This document shows positions 45,620 through 57,579 of a stretch of DNA of 64,000 nt, piece by piece. How positions within the stretch are numbered: position 1 is the stretch's first letter; every line of letters starts with the position of its first letter. The translations under genes and the position numbers were made by a program. Under the pieces are notes generated by a model, which worked only from the letters and a program-made list of their open reading frames with translations, did not search any database and was not told the origin of the DNA. This DNA is from Rhabdophis nuchalis (taxonomy: Eukaryota > Chordata > Lepidosauria > Squamata > Natricidae): positions 47,146,110 to 47,210,109 of the forward strand of contig CM077647.1 of NCBI GenBank assembly GCA_039707465.1, written 5' to 3'.

Positions 45620-47634
45620 AAAAATGGCCTGTTTTGTTCCGGTTCCGGCTCCGGCGGCGACGGGCGAACTTAGGGTTCGCTCGCCGCTTTGATCCTTTTC
45701 CTGCCCCCCCACGGGGGCGAGAAGCCCCTTGTTTGGGGCTTCTCCCGTAAAGCCGGCTCGACAGGGAAGCCCCCCCCCACGGCAGTGGGGAGAGCGACCC
45801 TGCTCCTCGGCTTAGGCGGAAGAGGTCATGCTGCGGGGGGTCTTCCCTTCGCCAAAGGTTGGCGGCACCATTTAACTCCATGAAGAGAGAAGATCGGAAG
45901 AGTCGGGAGGCTTTTCGGGACCTCAGCTGCGAGCGGAGAGTGAGCGTTTAAAACTTTTTTTTTGTGTACTGTCAGCCGGGCTGAAAGGGACTGGAGGGGG
46001 GCGTTTGTTTCAAAAAAAAAACCCTTGGACTAAAAGCGGCACTCGGAAATGCCTCGTTGTGAGGAATCGGAAACTTTTAATCTGAAAGGTCTTTAACAAG
46101 GGAAAGTACTTTGTGGCTTGTTGCAATTATGTCTCGAGGTCTGGCTGAAACAGTTTCTTTTTTGCTTTTTAACCGCTTTCTCCCTCGGGCTCTGAGTTTG
46201 GGCGGAAAATGGCTTCTCTTTGTCCCCGACTGACTATGACCTATGGAAAATTACCAGTGTCTCTTTGCAACTTGGACTTCCTCTAATTATTGATGAAGAA
46301 TTTTCTTTTTTTGGATTTGTGTTTTCCCTTCTGGATTGCCTTCGTTATTATACCTATGGAGTTGGAAAAGCGTTTCTCTGTTGGTTTCTGAATTTTGCAG
46401 CTGTACAACTTTGAGAACTCTGGACTCCTGATCTGCCTTACCAGCCCCACCTTAAAAACGCCATTTTACTGGCACGGATTTTAATAGCTAAACATGGCAC
46501 AAGAAGCAACGCTCGCAAGCCTTGAACAAAGAATGACTGCCCTTGAAACTGTTATATAAAATTTGGTATCAGAAATTAAGGCCCAGAGGGCAGAAAATGT
46601 CAACTTTAAAAAGGAACTATTGGACACTCGAAAACAAGTGCTTGAGAATACACAGAAGAATGAAGAATTGAAAGGGGGGCTGGAGGGGGCTAAGGGAGAG
46701 ATTAAAAATGTTTCTAATGAGGTTGTGGAAATAAATGCGCATGTGACTAGGATTGATTTGGAAAGGATGACATATTTTTTGAGATTCCAGAATGTTTCTG
46801 AGATGGATGGTGAATGTCTCCCTGATCTTATGAGTACAATTATTGCAGACTATTTACATAAACCTAAAGAAGAGATCAGAGGGGACATTGACCTAGTCTA
46901 CAGAATAAATTCTGCATATGCTAGGATGAATGAAGTACCCAGAGAGATACATGTAAAATTTGTTAGAAGGTCAATCAGAGAGGAAATCTTGAAGGCGCAA
47001 AGAGGGAGTCCTATGATTTACCAACAAAAGGAGATTACCATCTTGAAGCAGATTCCAAGAAAAATTAGAGAAGCCAGAAGGAAATTTTCCTTCTTGTCTA
47101 AAACATTGTTTGAACATGGGATTTGGTTCAAGTGGGTGATACCCGAAGGGATGCTGGTGTTCTGGGAAGGAGGTAGAGTAAAGATTAAAACAGTTGCTGA
47201 GGCGGAAGCCTTTCTTAAAAAACATTCCTCTGTCCTGGGAGAAGATCCAGGGGGGGCAGGGGGAGCCATGGCCCCGCCCGCTGGGGGCCCGGGGGAGAAG
47301 GGGGAAGATACAATTGCCAAGAGACTTAGATCTAAAAAATAACTTTGCCCTGGTTTTTCTTTTGAGTAATATTGTATGATATTTGTAATCTGGATTTTTG
47401 CAATTGACTGACAGTATATAACTGAAAAATTTAGGAATATGTACTTGCTCCCAGCTTGTAGTGTTATGTGAAATGTTTCTTTTCTTTCTTTTTAATAATG
47501 TAATTTGAGGTTCCGGAGGAGCCGACGACTTTGACGTGACCACTCTCAAAATTTCTATGTAACCCTTACCCTACCCCACAAAAAATGTAAACTCAATAAA
47601 ACTTTTTCAATTTAAAAAAAAAATGGCCTGTTTT
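45620..47634 (+). mobile_element. ORF1-only L1 element, full length, nested in the MITE
   Basis: AAAAATGGCCTGTTTT occurs at 45620-45635 and 47619-47634 and brackets 1,983 bp. The MITE copy at 56958 confirms the insertion point, since its sequence continues across ACACAAAAATGG(T/C)C without a break. Contents: a GC-rich ~860-bp 5' UTR starting GTTCCGGTTCCGGCTCCGG, one ORF1, a ~280-bp 3' UTR with AATAAA (47595-47600) and a short poly(A). No ORF2. This is the clearest member of the family. Confidence 0.92.
46494..47342 (+). pseudogene. L1 ORF1p with one in-frame stop
   Basis: The start ATG at 46494 opens MAQEATLASLEQRMTALETV, followed by a TAA at 46557-46559 (codon 22). After that the frame is open to 47342, 282 codons in all. 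Order: a coiled coil (residues ~20-90, with KQVLENTQKNEELKG), RRM (MTYFLRFQNVSE, IDLVYRINSAYARMNEVPRE), the C-terminal domain (HVKFVRRSIREEILKAQ, ILKQIPRKIREARRKFSFLS, PEGMLVFWEGGRVKIKT) and a basic tail (RLRSKK). A single lesion in an otherwise open frame implies a young copy. It should act as a trimeric RNA-binding protein, or merely mark RNA for trans-mobilisation. Confidence 0.88.
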
Positions 47635-47888
47635 TGCAATAAATGGGCCGTTTTTTTACTCAATTTTGACACATACACCCAGGAGCACTCTGTGCGCCCC
47701 CCCCCAAGGCTATTCATGCTTTTTATTTGAAAAAAACGTCCCCATGTTCACGGAGAAATGGGCAGTTTTTGGAGAGGTTTGCAACCTTTCGGAAGATTCT
47801 TTAACTGTTTCTGTGCCAGCAGAAACAAAGTCTTAAGGTTTGTCAGATTTCCTTCTCCAGGACAAGGATAAATACACCTGGAAACATC

Positions 47889-48690
47889 AACCTACCTACC
47901 TACCTACCCACACACACTCTCTCTCTCACTCTACCTATCTAGTGTATTTCTCTCTCTCTCTCTATTTCTCTCTCTATTACTTTATCTACCTACCTACCCT
48001 CTCTCTCCCTACCTATCTACTGTATTTCTCTCTATATTCTCTCTCTCTCTTATTGCTTTATCTACCTACCTACCTACACACACACTCTCTCTCTACCTAC
48101 CTACTGTATTTCTCTCTATTTCTCTCTCTCTATCCTTCTACCTACTTACCTACACACACACACACACACTCCCTACCTCGCTACTGTATTTCTCTATCTC
48201 TCTCTATTTCTCTCTATTCCTTTATCTACCTACCTACCTACCTACCTACCTACCTACCTACCTACCTACCTACCTATATACACACTCTCTCTCTCCCTAC
48301 CTACCTACTGTATTTCTCTCTTTCTATTTCTCTCTCTCTATCCCTCTACCTACCTATCTACACACACATTCTCTCTTGATACATACCTACTGTATTTCTC
48401 TCTCTCCCCCTCTTTACCTACTTATCTACCTACACACACTCTCTCCCTCCCTTCCTTCCTATTGTATTTCTCTCTGTCTTTCTATTTCTCTCTCTATCCT
48501 TCTACCTACTTACCTACACACACACACACTCCCTACATACCTACTGTATTTCTCTCTCTCTCTCTATTTCTCTCTCTATTCCTTTATCTACCTACCTACC
48601 TACCTACCTACTCTCTCTCTCCCTACCTACCTACTATATTTCTCTTTCTTTCTCTCCCTCTATCCCTCTATCTATCTACCTACTTTTTTT
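47889..48690 (+). repeat. Compound higher-order microsatellite in MITE copy 1
   Basis: CTAC, CA, CT and TTTCTCTC blocks recur in a set order with a period of about 80 bp. The marker TACTGTATTTCTCT, or a one- or two-base variant, appears near 47939, 48018, 48103, 48183, 48306, 48388, 48460, 48541 and 48632. Stop-free frames across it (47840-48379, 48376-48765) are artefacts. Confidence 0.9.
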
Positions 48691-48764
48691 TTAATTTGCC
48701 TCTTCAAAACCTTGGTGCATCTTATACTCTTGTTCGTTTTATACTCCGAAAAATACAGTATTTG

Positions 48765-49685
48765 AAGGATTGTAACTCAACTTTATGATTTCATAAAGGC
48801 CTATGAACTAACCTATCTTAGCTAGTTGTTTCAATATGGCTAAGGATATCACCATCACTATATTCTTTCTGTAGACATTGTAATGTATTGGATTCTAAAA
48901 CAGAGCCTGCAAATGTATCCTTAACATTTTGGATCATCATAGTGTAAAAAAAGCAAAAGATCAACTTTTTATTCTAGTTATATTAAGAATCTAAAAAATG
49001 AATCTGGATTTTATGCTATGTGTAATTAAGCAAATGTTTTACTTATTCCTTTACCATTTTAAATATCCCCATTAGGTTTAGTACGAATTACAGCAATAAA
49101 TTATGAACAGGGTGGAAAGATCCCTATGTAAGAGTAATTATGTTTTTAGCTCTGCAGTGAAAGCTTGTGAAACATAATTCTATACAAGAGCACTAGCAAA
49201 AAGGATAGAAAATAAAATAGTCTTCCTGTTATATGATTCAGCTTATAAAAATATCCTAGAGCATTAGTTATAAGATGGCATGAAATCAATTAATCTTCAT
49301 AGGAAATAACATATTATGTGCTTAATAATTCACCTAATTTCACAGGGCGAAACAAATTAAACAAAGGAATGTAAACTTAATAACTGTTCTTACCAAATAA
49401 ATCCACAGTTTATCATTAAGAAACCTCAGCAACTAATGAAGAACGAAACAGAGCCATGAAAAAGTTAATTGTATAAACATGTAAAAATGTATTATTTTCT
49501 TCAAAGGCTGTTGGGTTTGGACAGTACAGTCTTGTATTTTCAAAAGTCTGAATTTTACTGTTGGAAAGAAGATTTACTGTCACTATATAAGTAATTTAAT
49601 AAAAAAAACTTTCTAGTTTGAAATCATATGTAAATTTCCTTTGCTATATAAATGTATATAAATTGATTAGATACATACACCACAT
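48765..49685. other. No feature recognised
   Basis: AT-rich DNA without identified repeats or frames. Confidence 0.5.
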
Positions 49686-49689
49686 ATAT

Positions 49690-50150
49690 CTATTTGGAAA
49701 AAGAAATACACAATGCTCAAGCTGGCTTTAGAAAAGGCTGCGGAATGACACATTATTGCTGATGCATGGTGGATAATGGAGATAGCCAAAAACATACCAA
49801 AAAAGAAGTCACTATAGACTTCATTGATTATAGAAAGCCCTTCCATTGTGCCAAACACATCACGCTGAAGAATATTCTCTGAAAAAATGGGAATCCTAGA
49901 ACACTTTATTATTCTCATGAGAAATGTACATACAGGTCAGGAACCTACAATACAGAACAAGGTGAAATAGATTGGCTCCAGGCTGAAAAAGCAGTGAGAC
50001 AAGTCTGTATCATCTCCCCTTTTTGATTGAAATTAAGCTGGGTATAGGTTAAGGGAAATTAAATAGGAATAACATAAGTGTGGTTCTAAAATTGGAGGAA
50101 AAAATATCAATAACCTATTCTATGCTGATACTATACTTGACTTCAGGGCA
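49690..50150 (+). pseudogene. BovB/RTE reverse transcriptase remnant
   Basis: The plus strand reads AQAGFRKGCG, then FIDYRKPFHCAKH (AFDCVDH-like), KNGNPRTLYYSHEKCTYRSG, EIDWLQAEKAVRQVCIISPF (GVRQGCILSP-like) and finally ISITYSMLILYLTS, where the YADD box has decayed. Block order matches the BovB RT. Many stops. Confidence 0.75.
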
Positions 50151-50154
50151 AAGC

Positions 50155-52570
50155 TTCTTATATTATCACATAAAATTGATCCTAAATATGAACATTGAAA
50201 TTACATTTGTGTTCTATCTTGGTAGACCATTTCTACCTCTTCAAACCGTTTTTCTTTTTTTGGAGTGTAAATTGCTAGCATAGTAAACATGTATCTAGTG
50301 CTGTTTTGCATGAATACCATACTTTATTTTTACAAAAGAAGCACGTAATTTTACCCTTTCTCTTTCCAAATTAAAATACTTCTTAAAATTCAGATTGTGA
50401 AATACTTATGAAATGTTTTTATTAATTAAGTTTATTTGCACCCAATCTTGTTTTAAAATTATTCTGAATGTAAATTACTTAAAACAAATAATTTAAAATT
50501 GAGCATAGCTTTCAATATATGTACCTATTTATACTGCTCTGTTTTATATCCTCTGTTAAAAGAGAAAGTTGGAACAAGCCATTTATCATAAGAATTTTGG
50601 TTAACTTCTGAGTTTTCTAATGGGATTAGTATAGTACAGTATAAGCACATCAGCCAACACCATGACTTCATCCACAGACCTGACTGAAACTACATCACTT
50701 TTTAATCATATTTGGCAAAATAATAAAGATTAAAAGAAAAGGATGGGGTGGAGAATCACTTGGCAACCACATTTAAAGTCTCCTGTTAATCAGGAAGCAA
50801 GAAGAGATACTTGCATGGTTGCCTGGCAACTACACACATGGTCTTCCTCAATTTCTCCCTCCCCTCTCTTTCCAGCCTCACCAGTGGTTTTGTGCACAAC
50901 ACCACTGACCTCTCCCTTGAAGTGGGCACAAGAAAGACAAGAAACTTGTCCCATATTAGAACCTTGCTTTAATAGGTCTGAGAGATAAGTCAGTGGCCTG
51001 CCATAGCCAGATCCTACTTATAGGCTTCAGTTTGCTACTATATAAATGATAAGTCTAAGTGTGAAATTCAAGTCTATCCTTGAATACTTGTATGCATATT
51101 TGTATGGAAGTATTAAAAATACTGGGAAACACAAAGAGGGCTAGAGTCAGCCATTGAAATAGATGTTACACGCAGTTTGTGATTCTTGGGGTTTTCTAAA
51201 ATAGAGGTGAAATAAAATAGAGTTAAGCAGTTGAGGCTGCATTCCAATTCAATAAAAATGCCAAGCAATTCTTGATATTGGACACTGTAGAGCAAAGTAA
51301 AAAGCTGTACTTCATTCCAAGTGCTATGAAGTTGCATTAAACTCAAAATTGCATTACTGTTTTCACAAATTAGAAGATAATCTTTTGTATAAATTGAGTG
51401 AAAACACTTTAACGTTTCCAAAGACTCCAGTAGCTTGGGACTATTGTCACGTATTTTAAAAACTTTGAACTTTATTGTTGGTAGAAAGGTATATATGTAA
51501 TTGCCATTGTTGTTTTCTACAAATTGGAAAATATATCTGGGAAATTTAGCTTAATTTCTTTTTTTTTAATTACATGCCAATTTTGATGGAAATTTTTGAT
51601 CATCCTAGTTAATAAAGAGTTAAAAAAAGCTGAGGCTAGATTTTTTTAGAGTAAGTGCTGGAAAGGTGCTGGAAAATGAAAGTGGAGTCTTAAGTGGTCA
51701 TGTGGCTAGTGCCATTCATCTTGGTAGTGACTATCTGTCAAAAGTGGCAACAGCCCCTTGTTAACAGCCCTGACCTGTACAGTAATGAAGGGAGAGTGCA
51801 CAGCAAAGTGTCCATTATCATGCAGTTGGGAGCAGTAAATTGGTGCAGTTTGCTTCAATCTTGCAGCAAGTTGAGATGTTAGATAGTGGGGATCAGCAAG
51901 AGACAATTTTTTCTTATGATCATTTATGTCAGATCACATTATAGTAGGAACTTAGTCATGTTTGTGATTTCAATTAAACAGGTTTCCATGATAAATAGCT
52001 ACTTTTGGGGAACATGTGTGCTGCTTACCTGTGAATAAGCAAGTAAACTCACCTGCTAATATTTAGACAAGGAAGCAATGATGGGGAAATGGAATGCACC
52101 AACATGACAATCATATTGACAAGTACCAAATACCACATTCCCTCACCCATGTACTTTGCAATGCTCTGATCTACTCAGTATCTGCTATGAAACACAAAGT
52201 TTTCTTTCGGCAAAGTAAATTTCACTGTGTTCAATAGAGCTTTCTCCTAGGTAAATCTGAATAGGCCTGCACTGTTAATTTAAAACAGTTTCCACTTTAA
52301 ACATGAAACTATGGGGATTTTACTGTATCAATGCAGTTTTAAGCTGAGACATAGGATAAAGCCATTTTTAAAAAGAAAACATTACACTTTGCAGTATCTG
52401 CTATTAACATTAACAGATACCAATCCTTAGTTTATTTCATTATGTATAAAATGACTTGTAAAGATAATTTTTTAAATACAACTCATTCATCTTTTTGTTA
52501 TCATATTGATGTATTCATATTCTTTTCTTTTTCATTATTTAGTTTTTATATTATATTATTTTTGGTTTTT
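50155..52570. other. No feature recognised
   Basis: AT-rich; no repeat family is clear. A frame of 81 codons at 50743-50988 and one of 102 codons on the minus strand at 51113-51421 lack any family motif. Confidence 0.45.
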
Positions 52571-52589
52571 TTATACTCTTTTCATTTCT

Positions 52590-52680
52590 TTCTTTTTATT
52601 GTATAGCTGCCTAGAGTAGCCCATTACAAGATAGGTGGAAAAATAAGTTTTTAATAATAAATAAAGTACATAAATAAAAT
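52590..52680 (+). mobile_element. Possible LINE 3' end
   Basis: TTGTATAGCTGCCTAGAGTAG followed by GGTGGAAAAATAAG and AATAATAAATAAA resembles the CTGCCYWGAGT...GGCGG-type 3' UTR ends of squamate LINEs with A/T-rich tails. No coding part. Confidence 0.45.
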
Positions 52681-52689
52681 TTGTTAAAT

Positions 52690-54865
52690 AATAAATCAGT
52701 TTCTTCCAAATCTGACAAAAAATAATCTCTACAAAATCCAGGAAAGTATATGAAAGGCACCACAAAAATTTGCCATATTGCAAACTTTTCTTTGATATTC
52801 CTGCCTAATACGTTTTTAACACATCAAGAATAGATCCCTTTTAACTATGCTGTGAGAATGCATCAGACTTAAAAACTGTAGAAGTACAAAGAAAAAAGAA
52901 AAAGGGTAAAGATCACCTTGATTGTTTCAATGTCCATGAAATACACTTCTATTTTAAGCCTTTTGGAATCTCTATTAGTTTTTAATATTTTACAGAATGC
53001 ATAAATACTTGGTGCCTAAGGTTAAACCCAGAAGATTTTATATTAAATAGAATAGTCACCATTTACATAAAGCATTTCAAGATATGAGTGACTGACAAGA
53101 AGCCTGATTGCACATCAATTGATGGAAGTTACAAACCATTTGCAATGACAGAAAACTTGGCTTATTGATTTTCTGTTTGGAGACTATAGACTGGGAGGCG
53201 AGATTGTGGTGGAGAGTTGCGTCCTTCAGCTAAAGTACAGAAAAAGAAAAACATAAATGCAAATAAATATTCCTCTTGAAGCAGAAATACAAACCAAACA
53301 CAAATTTGCTAAGTAGATGGGGTTTTTTTCTTCCTTCCAATGAACCAGTACTGAATTGCATGCAGAACTGGTGTGAGAGCACTACTGGTGTTTATAAAAG
53401 CAGAGTTGAGATTTGCTCCAAGCATGGGAATTCTCTGCATTCGTTAACATGTAGAATTAGATTTCATCTTGTATAACAATGCAGTGGCAACATGTTATAT
53501 TTTTTCCTTCTCCTTCAAATTTATTTAAAAGATATTTGCATGTTATATCTGATCTGTCAGCATTTCCTGGCATTTGAAATTAAATGTTTATACAGAGCAC
53601 TGGTGCCTCCTAAAATCTTGCTATGTTGTCTCATAGTGGAAGGAGTTATTCTTGAATGAGATGATTGAAGAACACTGGGAATACTCACGAAGAGTATATA
53701 TTTCCAGCAGGAGATACGGGAATTAATGTCATCCTGGTTGCAGAGCTAAAGCATACACCTGTATCAGTCAACAATGATATAGGAAGACATTTGATGGAAA
53801 AATGCATAATTCCATACTGAATGGGAAGTAACTACTATATTTTACCAAGGAAACACACAGATAGTGATAATGTTGTTGCCAAGGTGAGTTTTTAGCTTTA
53901 AAAAGAAGCCTCACTACTTTTTCCTGGACACTGGCTTTGAGTTGATTAAATGACTGTGGTATAGAAACTTCTGAATAAATATCTTGAATACAAAATCCTT
54001 AAGTCATGACAGGAAGGCAACTGCCATTCACCATTTGAATCTATATAGTACATGCATACAGTGCATAACAATGTTTTTCATTTGCTATTCATTATCATTA
54101 TCAATATTTTTAAAAAGCCTTCATATGATACAGGGATATGAAATCACTCTGAATTAGTTCAAGGCATTAGTCCAAGAGAAATAATCCCATTTGAGAGGTA
54201 TTTGGATGGCTACACTCCAGGATTCCAACTCTATTTCAAAGCTTAGGTTTTCATCATTTTAGCTCAGTTTAACATTTTGAACTTTAGAATGGAAAGCAGT
54301 GAGCAGATAAGAGAGGTGGGAAGAGAATGGCAAAAGAAAGATATATTATTGCTCTGAACTAGAGAATTATTTTCTTCTTTCTGGATCAATCACAGTCCTT
54401 TGGGAAAAATGTTACAAAGAATAAGTCTGAAGCAACTTAATAATTTTATCTGCCCTTTGCATGCCTGTATTTGTCTTCTATCAGCCATAGCATATATAAA
54501 GTGCCACCTATACCCCGTGGTTCATATTCAATTAGTGCTGGATGCTCCCAGCTCCACAGTCAGCCAGCAGTGATTCACGAGGGACAAATGCACCGACAGA
54601 ATTGAAGTGAACTATTTGCAGCTCTGCCACTTTCAGCTGCTCTGGCGTTTTTTGTCTATCCAAGACCGGAAGGCATTGTCACACTGCTAACTACAATTGC
54701 TATCCCTCCCAGAAATCACTTAAACAAGGAACAGGTTAGGAATAGACAATTTTTAAAAAAGAAAAAAAAGATAATCTCTCCCTCATCCTGAAAGGATAGT
54801 TTCAGGGTGAAACTGAATTGATTGTATTTGAAACACTGTTAAAAGATATATAAAGGAGTTTCAAA
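52690..54865. other. Unassigned; one clean segment
   Basis: Mostly AT-rich. 54480-54730 is a balanced, non-repetitive segment (with GGATGCTCCCAGCTCCACAG and GCAGCTCTGCCACTTTCAGC) that could be conserved non-coding DNA. No frame is supported. Confidence 0.35.
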
Positions 54866-54869
54866 TATA

Positions 54870-55200
54870 GGCTGGAAATGCAACTATAAAAAGGGTACTT
54901 TCTATTATCTATCTTGTACTTGTGACAAAGCAGAGAAATATTGGGATCAGATTCTTATCTTAATTCAGAAAATTATTAAATATAAAACTGAAACCTGAAG
55001 TTTTCCTTTTATGTTTGATGAACAAGAGCTTGAGAGGAAATTTGGAACTTTGCTACTATATATGTTGACAGTGATGAGAATCTTACATGCACAAAGACAG
55101 GGAGACATTAATTCCTGCAATGGAAAAATGGGTGGTAAAGGTGATGGAACTGGCAAAGAAGGCAAAATTGAATGTACTAATTAAAGAGAACATTTGATAT
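54870..55200 (+). pseudogene. L1 ORF2 C-terminal remnant
   Basis: Reading across breaks: CNYKKGTFYYLSCTCDKAEKYW (the cysteine-rich C-terminal motif), QKIIKYKTE, then DEQELERKFGTLLLYMLTVM, RILHAQR and a KW-containing end. It is the same C-terminal region as 8565-9310, less decayed. It confirms ORF2-bearing L1s. Confidence 0.8.
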
Positions 55201-55291
55201 CTAGTTTCGCTTCCATTGGAACCCACTTCTGAATTCTGTACTCAAAACTGATAAAATGAAACAGTCATTGCTACAACCCAGAGCCTTGCAT

Positions 55292-55512
55292 AGAATATTT
55301 ACTTATTTGTATCTTGCCCTTATTATTTTTAAAAACAACTCAAGGCAGTCAACATATCCAATATACCTTCCTTCTCATTTCCCCATAACCCCTTCATCCT
55401 GTAAGATGAGTGTGACTAGCCCAAGGTCATTCAGCTGGTTTTCACTGCTAAGGTGAAACTCAAACTCATGGTTTTCTACTTTCTAACTTGGTACCTTAAC
55501 CAAACCTGCCTT
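55292..55512 (-). mobile_element. Sauria-type tRNA-derived SINE
   Basis: The reverse complement begins GGCAGGTTTGGTTAAGGTACC, a degenerate tRNA-like A box. A GAGTTTGAGTTTCACC B-box-like region follows, then TGACCTTGGGCTAGTCACAC, and an end related to CAAGATACAAATAAGTAAAT. The order and wording match the Sauria SINE family known across squamates, mobilised by LINEs. Aged copy. Confidence 0.8.
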
Positions 55513-55514
55513 TG

Positions 55515-56950
55515 TATTCTAGATGTTTTTGTTGAGTAAATCTATACCATCTCCGCTGAGAGAAAAATCAGAAACAAAGAGAAAGAGGGCTACAGAATCA
55601 AAAAGTATGAAAGATGCTAAAGAAATAAAAAATATAACAAAAGGGGATGCAGAAAAGTCAAGAAGGAGCTGGCGGGAGGGGGGGGGAAGATGTATGGACA
55701 GATAGTTGGAAACTTGAAACAGAATCAGGCAAGCTGACCTCCTGTTTTTCCCCCTTTTATAAGTCAGTGTGATGTGGTATAAAAATGTATAAACTTGTTT
55801 TTATAACCTTCAATGTGGAAAACAGCTGAGCACCAAAATGCCTCTACTTATTTGTCTATCCAAGAGACTTGGGTTTTTTCCCCCAGAAGCCTCTATAGTG
55901 CCTCTAGTATTCTTTTTTTTCTCTATCCCAAAAGGTCTAAAGCTCTTTTTTCACTTTCCCATTGTTATCTATGGCTTAGAATGTCAACCACAGTTTCAGA
56001 AAATGAGGTAAACAGGATACTTATCCATGGAACTAAGGCCAAATATATCTGCTAATAAAGGTAGTGCCAACAATATTTTTCAATATATAATCTGTAATTA
56101 CTAAGACCAAATTTTATACAAGCAGACATTTCTTTCAAAGTATTGTTCTATGTCTCTTTTATAAGTGGTGCCCTTTACCTTATCCTTTTATGTTCAATAT
56201 TATGTCCATAACTTCCTTTTATTTTTATTTCTTACTATAGCAGAATCAAATTAGTCACTGTACTAACAAAATGCTGATTAGGGCATCAGCTTAATTGAGG
56301 TTATTGAATTCTTGAGAATAAGGAGTATATTTATTAATCAAATGGGATTGTTTGATGACATATTCAGGTATTTTATATTAGCAATTATTGATAGAACTAT
56401 GCATTTTTCAGAGTGTACAGTCAAATATTATACTTTATTCAATGTCCTTTATGTATTCGGACAAAACTATTTGTAATGTATAAAAATGGATACTGCCTTT
56501 TATGCTCCATACCATACCACAAGTTACATACTAAAAAGAAACTGTTAAAAAGAAGTATGTTTCTTTTTTTTAAAAAAGGATATAAATGAAGTGAAATAGT
56601 TATTTTTGTTCACTTAGCAGACACCTAAGAATAATTTTAACAGGAAAGAGTTCTTCAGTTTGCTATATTACATTCAAATTCACTTCAGACTGAATTAAAC
56701 AGGTGGCATACCACCTGTACATAATGATTAATTTTGCCGATGTAATAATTTATGTGAAAATGCTTATCGAACCCTGATCACTTCACATCTGCTACTAAAG
56801 TTATATCTACTCTTGGGCAATGCATTTTTATCAAATATAATTTGGGATAGTTGATAATTATTACCAAGAGAAACATTTAAAAATAAAATACCTCTTAGGG
56901 GAAGGTAACAGATATTCCTATAAATTAGATTTTCTTTGTTGATGCAAAGG
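55515..56950. other. No feature recognised
   Basis: AT-rich; a lysine-rich 60-codon frame at 55523-55705 shows no family. No repeat is identified. Confidence 0.45.
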
Positions 56951-56957
56951 TAGTTTA

Positions 56958-57526
56958 CCGTATTTTTCGGAGTATAAGATGCACCTTTTTTCCTCTAAAA
57001 AGAGGCTGAAAATCTGGATGCGTCTTATACATCGAATACAGCATTTTTTTTGCCTCCTGAAACCCCACCCCCTTCACCAAAATGGCTGTGCCTAGCCTTA
57101 TGTAGGCTTCCAGAGAGCTCCTGGGGGCTGGGGAGGGTAGAAATTAGCCTAAATCGGGCTATTTTTTGCCCCCCAGCCCCCAGCAGCACTCTATAAGCCT
57201 CCATAGGGCTATGCATGCAATTTATTTGACACAAAAATGGTCCGTTTTAAATGGGATGTTTTTTTGCTCATTTTTCACCCCCCACCCCACCAGGAGCACT
57301 CTGCAAGTCCCCCCCCCCAGGTCTAGTCATGTTTTTCTTTGAAGAAAAACGGCCCCATTTTCGTGGAGAAACTAGCAGTTTTGGGGAAGTTTGCAGTACA
57401 AAAACACTTTTGGAAAGCTCTTTCGGAAGGCTCTTTAACTGTTTCTGTGCCACGTCTTAAGGTTTGTCAGTGATTTCCTTCTCCAGGACATGGATAAATA
57501 CATCTGGAAACATCAACCAACCTACC

Positions 57527-57579
<53 letters not shown>

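Larger units (their letters stand above)
45367..48758 (+). mobile_element. Tc1/mariner-type MITE carrying a microsatellite and a nested L1
   Basis: The left end CCGTATTTTTCGGAGTATAA and the reverse complement of the right end (CTGTATTTTTCGGAGTATAA) differ at one base. TA flanks both sides (45365-45366 and 48759-48760). A second, uninterrupted copy lies at 56958-58096. Without the nested L1 (and one TSD copy) this copy is about 1.4 kb: a 300-bp left domain, a short core (GTTTGTCAG...CTTCTCCAGGACA), an ~800-bp compound repeat, and a ~65-bp right end. No transposase is encoded. Confidence 0.85.

Noticed and set aside
45609..45881. 90-codon minus-strand Arg/Gly-rich frame
   Set aside because: It is antisense to the GC-rich 5' UTR of the ORF1-only L1; there is no independent support.
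47840..48765. 179- and 129-codon frames rich in Tyr, Leu, Ser, Thr and Pro
   Set aside because: They run through the CTAC/CT/CA compound repeat of the MITE; the same artefact recurs at 57464-58117.
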